From NCBI GenBank assembly GCA_025765595.1, contig JAIVFH010000162.1:1-61291 (forward strand): DNA of 61,291 nucleotides. Reading direction: 5' to 3'. Shown here piece by piece: positions 56,672 to 61,291 of this stretch. The translations under genes and the position numbers were made by a program. Within the stretch, counting starts at the first letter, position 1. Each line of letters starts with the position of its first letter. Source of the DNA: Obelidium mucronatum (lineage: Eukaryota > Chytridiomycota > Chytridiomycetes > Chytridiales > Chytriomycetaceae). The notes under the pieces are model-generated. The model saw only the letters and a list, made by a program, of their open reading frames with translations. It was not told where the DNA came from and made no database searches.

Positions 56672-58112
56672 TTAGTGGGCCTTGATGGAGGATCCGTGCT
56701 CTGGGTTCTCGTCAGTGGTGTCCTTGACGAAAGTCTTGGTGAAGAGAGCGAAGAAGATGAGGGAGACAGCACATGGAATGACCATGACCCAGAATTGAGC
56801 AGTGGAGGTCAAGGCCTTGTCACCAGTGAAGACGAAACCGTTCAAGGCCCAGGAGAGACCACCGGCGGCGGATTGGGTACCCTTGTAGAAACCGGCGTAA
56901 CGGGAGAGGGTCTCGGAGTCGTTGGAGATGGCACCGATAAGGTAGTTGGTGAACACCTGGAAGAAGGCATCGTAGAGACCGTAGCAGACGTACAAGATGA
57001 ATGGTCCGATGAAACGGCCAAAGTCAGTTCCGGCATCGATCTTGACGAAGTCCTTGGCAGAGGCAGTGTATTCGAAAGCGGCACCTCCTCCGAAGAAGGC
57101 AAGGGTGGTTCCAACCATCAAGTAGACTCCAGTCCAGGCACGGGCGGTACGGGTGTACTTGGTGTTGTCCAAGAACATGTTTCCGAGAACCCAGGCACCT
57201 CCGGCCTGTCCGAGCCAGTAGAAGATGGCCTTAAGACCGTTGGTACGTCCAGAGAAGTATCCACCGAATGGACCGAATTGGTAGGTGTAGAACCAGTTGG
57301 AGGACATGCATGGGATCAAGATGGTCAACATGGCTGGGTTGGCAAAGAGCTTGAGGATTTCAACGAATTCACGGAGAACGTTGGTTGGTGGGGTCTCGAC
57401 TTGGGTTTGGTCTTCACGGATGATGGTACCTGGTGGCTGGATGAGGAAAGCGACGACGGATCCACAGGCCATGAGAACAATGAAGATCAAGTACATGGCG
57501 TCGTTCATGGCGTAACCTTCTGGACCAGCTCCCCAGGAGAGGATTGTTCCGATGGTGTTACCGAGCACGGCTCCCAAGTTGAAGATGACCCAGAAAGTGG
57601 CGAAGAAGGTTCCCTTTTGGGATTCAGTTGGGTAGGTCAAGCAAATTTGACCTTGGGCAGCCCAAAGCATACCGGCACAGAGACCGATGTAAGCTCCAGA
57701 GAAGATGGAGAAGGTGTTGGCAGCGTCAGTGATTGGGTCAGTTCCCTTTGGTCCTTGGACCTTGAAGATGTTGTACTGAGCGGCGGCGTAGATGGCGTAA
57801 CCAGTTCCACCGATGGCGGCAAGGATACGTGGGCCCAAGATGTTGTTAAGACCACCAGCAAGGAGACCCATGATGGCGAAACAGAAGTAGAGGGAAGCGT
57901 TCTGCTTGTCCTTGACTTCCTGGGCGGCTGGGCCGGCAGTTGGGAGGGAGTTCAAGGCGTTGAACATTCCTGGGCACAAGAAGCACACGAAGGAGATGAC
58001 GTAGACCTGGGTACGAGCCTGGTTGAGACTGTTTGTGGGAGGGGTAGAAGAGTCAGCATCTCATCGTATCGCATCGCTTCAAAGGTCCAACTTACGTGTC
58101 GAAGAAGCCCAT
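56672..58112 (-). CDS. UNC93-like major facilitator, probably highly expressed
   Basis: Exon 1 is only MGFFDT (58112-58096, donor GTAAG); exon 2 continues LNQARTQVYVISFVCFLCPG and runs uninterrupted to the stop at 56672, about 450 residues. Eleven to twelve hydrophobic segments can be counted, among them FCFAIMGLLAGGLNNILGPR, FSIFSGAYIGLCAGMLWAAQ, GTFFATFWVIFNLGAVLGNT, FYWLGQAGGAWVLGNM, FIGPFILYVCYGLYDAFFQ, FWVMVIPCAVSLIFFALF. The GMLWAAQGQICLTYP and WVIFNLGAVLGN motifs are those of the UNC93/DUF895 branch of the major facilitator superfamily. Substrate unknown. Codons are strongly biased to C-ending forms, unlike the neighbours, which suggests high expression. Confidence 0.9.
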
Positions 58113-58778
58113 TTGGATTTATCTGTTTTTTCCCCCAAGAGTCGCTGCCGCCTTTTGTACCTTTTTCGCTCCAGGGTGGCACCCAAGCCCGAGAGCAACG
58201 TGAAAATTTTCCCATTTGGAAACAGAAAAGCGCAAATGAGAATTTTCAGCTCATGTTTCAGAGCACATTTTTGATGAAGGAGCCACCGTTATCTGGCGTG
58301 ATTCTGGGGGAAAGCGTCAGGGTGCCACGTCGGTGTGGAATGGGGAGGGGGAAGGGGGCTGTTTTGCATGTGTTGGGCAGGGTGACTCACCATGCGCTGC
58401 TCTCCAATCACAGCAATTTTTAGCAGCTGCGATGGTCTGCTTCCGGTATCACCCGACGTGTCATGTTTCAGCTGCTTGGCTGTCATTCTGCTTGACCGCC
58501 GCATGCTTGGCTGGCGGCCGCATCCCACAGAGTTCCCGTTGCTCCAAGAGCCACGATGCGTTGATTAAATCGGGCTTGGTGGTTTATTGAATGCAACGTG
58601 CAGTGTGCTGTTGTAAGTATAGCGTTGTAGACTCGCAATTACAGTTATGGGACGTGCAGAGGGCGGGTCATTGGTGAAACAAGGCAAAGTGAGGTTTGGT
58701 CTGCAATACATCTAGACACAAAGCGACTTCTTCACATCAACACCCTTCACTAAGACACAATGCATCCCATCCAAATCA
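58113..58778. promoter_or_regulatory. Upstream region of the UNC93-like gene
   Basis: 666 bp without a recognisable gene. It contains a TGACTCA motif (58383-58389, the Gcn4/AP-1 type) and a CCAAT motif (58404-58408), about 270-300 bp upstream of the start codon of the strongly biased UNC93-like gene. Sites are matches to general consensus only; function is inferred. The 5' flank of the small ORF at 58779 is also here. Confidence 0.4.
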
Positions 58779-59078
58779 ATGATAGTCTTTGTTCCTTTAT
58801 TCTCTCGAACGAATCCAATTAATATTCCTTGTTATGATTTTCAACGTCGATATTATTGTCTTGCCAAGACCTTCAAGGCTCAACCAATCAAACCCATAGA
58901 TCGGGTTTCAACAGATCTATTCCATGGCATGAGCTCGGTTGCCACACTCAGAGCCAGAGGAATCCGCCGCATTCGTGAATTTGATAAAATATTCGAAGAA
59001 TCGAAAGGCTCTATATGGTTGTACCAGCAGGCAACAGCATCCATCTACATAGTAAACGACGAAGAGAACTTTTCATAA
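58779..59078 (+). CDS. Small hypothetical protein
   Basis: Single ORF of 99 codons, ATG 58779 to TAA 59078. Basic overall, no membrane segment, with the central TLRARGIRRIREFDKIFEES helix-like stretch and end IWLYQQATASIYIVNDEENF. No family recognised. The first 25 residues could be a weak mitochondrial presequence. It sits alone between the UNC93-like promoter and PTC7. The frame is supported only by its length. Confidence 0.4.
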   Translation: MIVFVPLFSRTNPINIPCYDFQRRYYCLAKTFKAQPIKPIDRVSTDLFHGMSSVATLRARGIRRIREFDKIFEESKGSIWLYQQATASIYIVNDEENFS

Positions 59079-59150
59079 CCTGAATTAAAATCAATTAAAA
59101 TCGATCAAATCGAGACAGCAAGTTTATCTTTTCGATATTTATGTAAATAA

Positions 59151-60714
59151 ATGCTTTCACGGCTACCCAAAACATCCCCACATCGATCAACACCACTAGC
59201 AATACGCATATCATCTATAACTCAAGAGAGATTGCGTAACACATGTCTTCAACGAGCACCATCGAGATTCAATTCAACCAGCAAACCAATCAACCCACAC
59301 CACCCAACAGTCTTTGAAACCATCGCAAAGGTTTGTCCTTTTTGATAATATATTGACTGGTTTTCACTGTCAACTTAAACTGATGAGTCGTCACAACAAA
59401 AAAGGCTTCACTTCTCCGTCCAACGTTCCAATTCCGTTTTGCTGCCGCAGGACTGGCGAAACCAACAAACCACGAAAGCGAAGTACATTCTCTGGATCGA
59501 AGAGCAATAGATCTCGAAGATGAGGAGAATAAGACAAGGGGAGGATCTAATGGCGGTGGCAGTGGTGGCGGTGGTGGTGGGCCAATTGCATTCAACACTT
59601 CAATGAACGTGGACCAACAAGGACTTTGCGTACGTGTCGGAGAAGACGCGTATTTTGTACGTAAAGATGGTCTCGGTGTTGCTGATGGAGTTGGAGGATG
59701 GTCGCAAGTTGTCAAAGGTTTTATATCTATTCTCTTCGACCTGTGGTCTATTTTTTTTTGAGTGTGGAACTTAAAACCTGATACAACAGGCTCAAATGCA
59801 GCTTTGTTTTCATCGAGGTTAATGCACCATGTTGCAGCGCAGTTGGAATACTACGACGACTTCACGAATGAATACGACATCAACGAATATTACTCTCTGA
59901 ATCCAGTCAAAGTAATGCAAGTAGCTTGTGAACGGACTTTGGACGATGCTGGGAAGGGGGAATCCCGGGCTGTTGGGAGTACAACGGCTTTGATTGCTTT
60001 CCTGCGAGTTAAGCTCTGAAACTCTCATTGCTTTCCCAATTGAGTTATTTCTTAATTTTTGTTGCGTTTAAATAGGACGACGAATTACGAGTGGCCTCAT
60101 TGGGTGATACATCTCTCCTCATATTACGAAACGGGAACCTCATTTTCAGAACAGAAGAACAACAACACTCCTTCAACTTCCCTTACCAACTTGGAAGCGA
60201 TAGTAAAGATACCCCGGAAAAAGATGCCGGTCAATACGCCGTCAAGATTCGAGAAGGAGATTTGGTGATTGTGGTACGTTATGAGGTTCAAAAATACAAT
60301 GAGAGTCTTCCATCTGTTAACAATCTCCATTTATTTTTTCAATTTTTTTTTTTCAAATCAAAGGGAAGCGATGGCATCTTTGATAACCTTTTCGATGAAG
60401 ATATTCTGGACATTGTGAACGCAGTCGTTATGGGAACTCCTTCAGCTACCACTGCTTCCACAACAACAGGAGCCACAGCGGGTCCCCTCAAACTTCAAAC
60501 CGCTAGGATATTAAGAACGGATCCGCAGCAGGTTGCGACCGCCATTCTAGCGAAAGCGAGGGAAGTCTCGCTGGATACAGGTCCCTATGTTGTTAGTCCG
60601 TTTCAGGAACGGGCAGTGAATGAAGGATTGTATTATCAAGGTGGGAAACTTGATGATTTGACGGTTGTTGTTGGGATTGTTGGCGTTGCTGAAGATTCTC
60701 CTGATCGGCGGTGA
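59151..60714 (+). CDS. PTC7: PTC7-type mitochondrial PP2C protein phosphatase
   Basis: ATG 59151 (MLSRLPKTSPHRSTPLAIRI) is a basic, Ser/Thr/Arg-rich mitochondrial presequence. Exon 2 begins after an A-tract acceptor at about 59405 (ASLLRPTFQFRFAAAGLAKP), followed by a Gly-rich insert (SNGGGSGGGGGGP). PP2C motifs are GEDAYFVRKDGLGVADGVGG (the metal-binding D in G-V-A-D-G), SRAVGSTTALIAFLR, RVASLGDTSLLILRNGNL, VGSDGIFDNLFDEDIL and YYQGGKLDDLTVVVGIV with the last D-D metal site. Layout and motif order match Ptc7/PPTC7, which acts in the matrix on coenzyme Q biosynthesis and mitophagy control in yeast and mammals. Stop 60714. Confidence 0.92.
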
Positions 60715-60977
60715 CGTTGGTTTTATTTTTAACGCTGTTAAAACGCCAGTGAAGAAAAATAGACTGTATTTGAATCTGAATAATTCACCGATCATTGCAA
60801 AATTTCTGCTCTAGCCAATATGAATATTCGCCGCATTTCGTAAATATCTTGTTTGCAAGTAATTTGGAGTCCTTGTATCCATCCTTTGATTAAATCCATT
60901 TGCATATAAACTGGCAAGACAACCAATAGGGAAAACCTCTCAACACAGCAAAAACATCTCAAAACCAAAGATTAATA

Positions 60978-61291
60978 ATGAACTCGCTTTACTTATCACC
61001 GCTCTTCTCATCAGCACTGTCGCTGCTCACTTCAAGGTAAATGCACTCACTGCTTCATTACAAGAGACCGGCCTTAACCTCTCTGGCCTATGTCCTACAC
61101 TCCACCATTCCGCCAGGAACCGGAAAGCCAGAATTGATTTCTCCATGCGGGCAAACAATCCCGCTTGGTAACAGAACAGACTTCCCAATTGGTAAATAAC
61201 AGTATTATAACACCGCTTTGCTATCTTTCTTCTTTTTTTTCAATCGAGCCATCTTAACAAAACCCGTTCTTTCAACAGTGGGAGGCTTCGT
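60978..61291 (+). CDS. Secreted copper-binding (BIM1/X325-like) protein, 5' part
   Basis: 5' fragment. ATG 60978, but the secretory frame starts one base off: with one base restored after ATGAA the N-terminus is a typical signal peptide (LALLITALLISTVAA) ending at H-F, a His that would become the mature N-terminus. After an intron (donor GTAAAT at about 61038) an exon gives SPCGQTIPLGNRTDFP, which matches the A-P-C-G...N-R-T-x-F-P pattern of BIM1/X325 proteins, and the next exon starts VGGF. Such proteins bind copper through an N-terminal His brace and are often GPI-anchored. The N-R-T sequon fits the family. The exon right after the signal peptide is not fully resolved. Confidence 0.6.

Noticed and set aside
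56675..58423. 582-codon open frame on the plus strand across the UNC93-like gene
   Set aside because: It is antisense to a clear transporter and owes its length to the C-rich codon bias of that gene; the translation is low-complexity acidic with no domain.

Overview
The window is a gene-dense, intron-rich nuclear segment of a zoosporic (flagellated) fungus, most likely a chytrid. Introns are short (about 45-100 nt) and frequent, and 5' ends are compact. Fungal-type genes (Bot1/mS45, F-box/ankyrin, BIM1-like secreted protein) sit next to cilium/flagellum genes absent from Dikarya: an SHIPPO/ODF3-like protein, roadblock dynein light chain, TMEM107 and SPAG6/PF16. I see no rRNA, tRNA, CRISPR or transposon.

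Layout. 1-1924: 3' part of a class C (GABA-B-like) GPCR. 2031-2484: divergent U2 and U5 snRNA genes with a shared promoter. 2841-8299: mitoribosomal mS45, SHIPPO-repeat protein, Mago nashi, roadblock. 8469-11911: second class C GPCR. 11980-23111: PAF1, a two-HMG-box protein with an H1-like tail, two small unknown ORFs, a leucine-rich-repeat protein, an F-box/ankyrin protein, TMEM107, a DUF185 methyltransferase and a syntaxin. 23539-28548: TAF5 and two intronless F-box proteins with plant-type LRRs. 28773-40711: three more class C GPCRs in tandem. 40896-51345: NOSIP, ADP-ribosylglycohydrolase, SR splicing factor, RFC4, SPAG6. 51517-61291: a CPSF-A/DDB1-superfamily protein, UNC93-like transporter, a small ORF, mitochondrial PP2C (PTC7) and the start of a BIM1-like secreted protein.

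Main themes. (1) Five class C GPCR genes share an extracellular ligand-binding fold, a 7TM domain and a C-terminal cytoplasmic domain that looks PH-like; they fall into at least two N-terminal subtypes. This is a likely chemosensory expansion. (2) Flagellar genes (axoneme, dynein, transition zone) are scattered among housekeeping genes. (3) RNA processing is well represented (U2, U5, Mago, SR protein, NOSIP, CPSF-A family), and the splice sites have oddities: A-tract 3' splice sites, a GC-AG intron, start codons split by or abutting introns. (4) A 1.9-kb pyrimidine-rich intron of SPAG6 holds an array of hairpins, several with C(UUCG)G loops; a similar hairpin lies in the syntaxin intron.

Caveat. 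At least three, probably four, conserved genes carry one-base frame breaks, three of them at short homopolymers of 3-4 bases. These look like consensus errors of the assembly rather than real pseudogenes. Exon borders were read by eye from splice motifs and family conservation, so most gene spans are firm but individual exons of the GPCR and CPSF-A genes are approximate.
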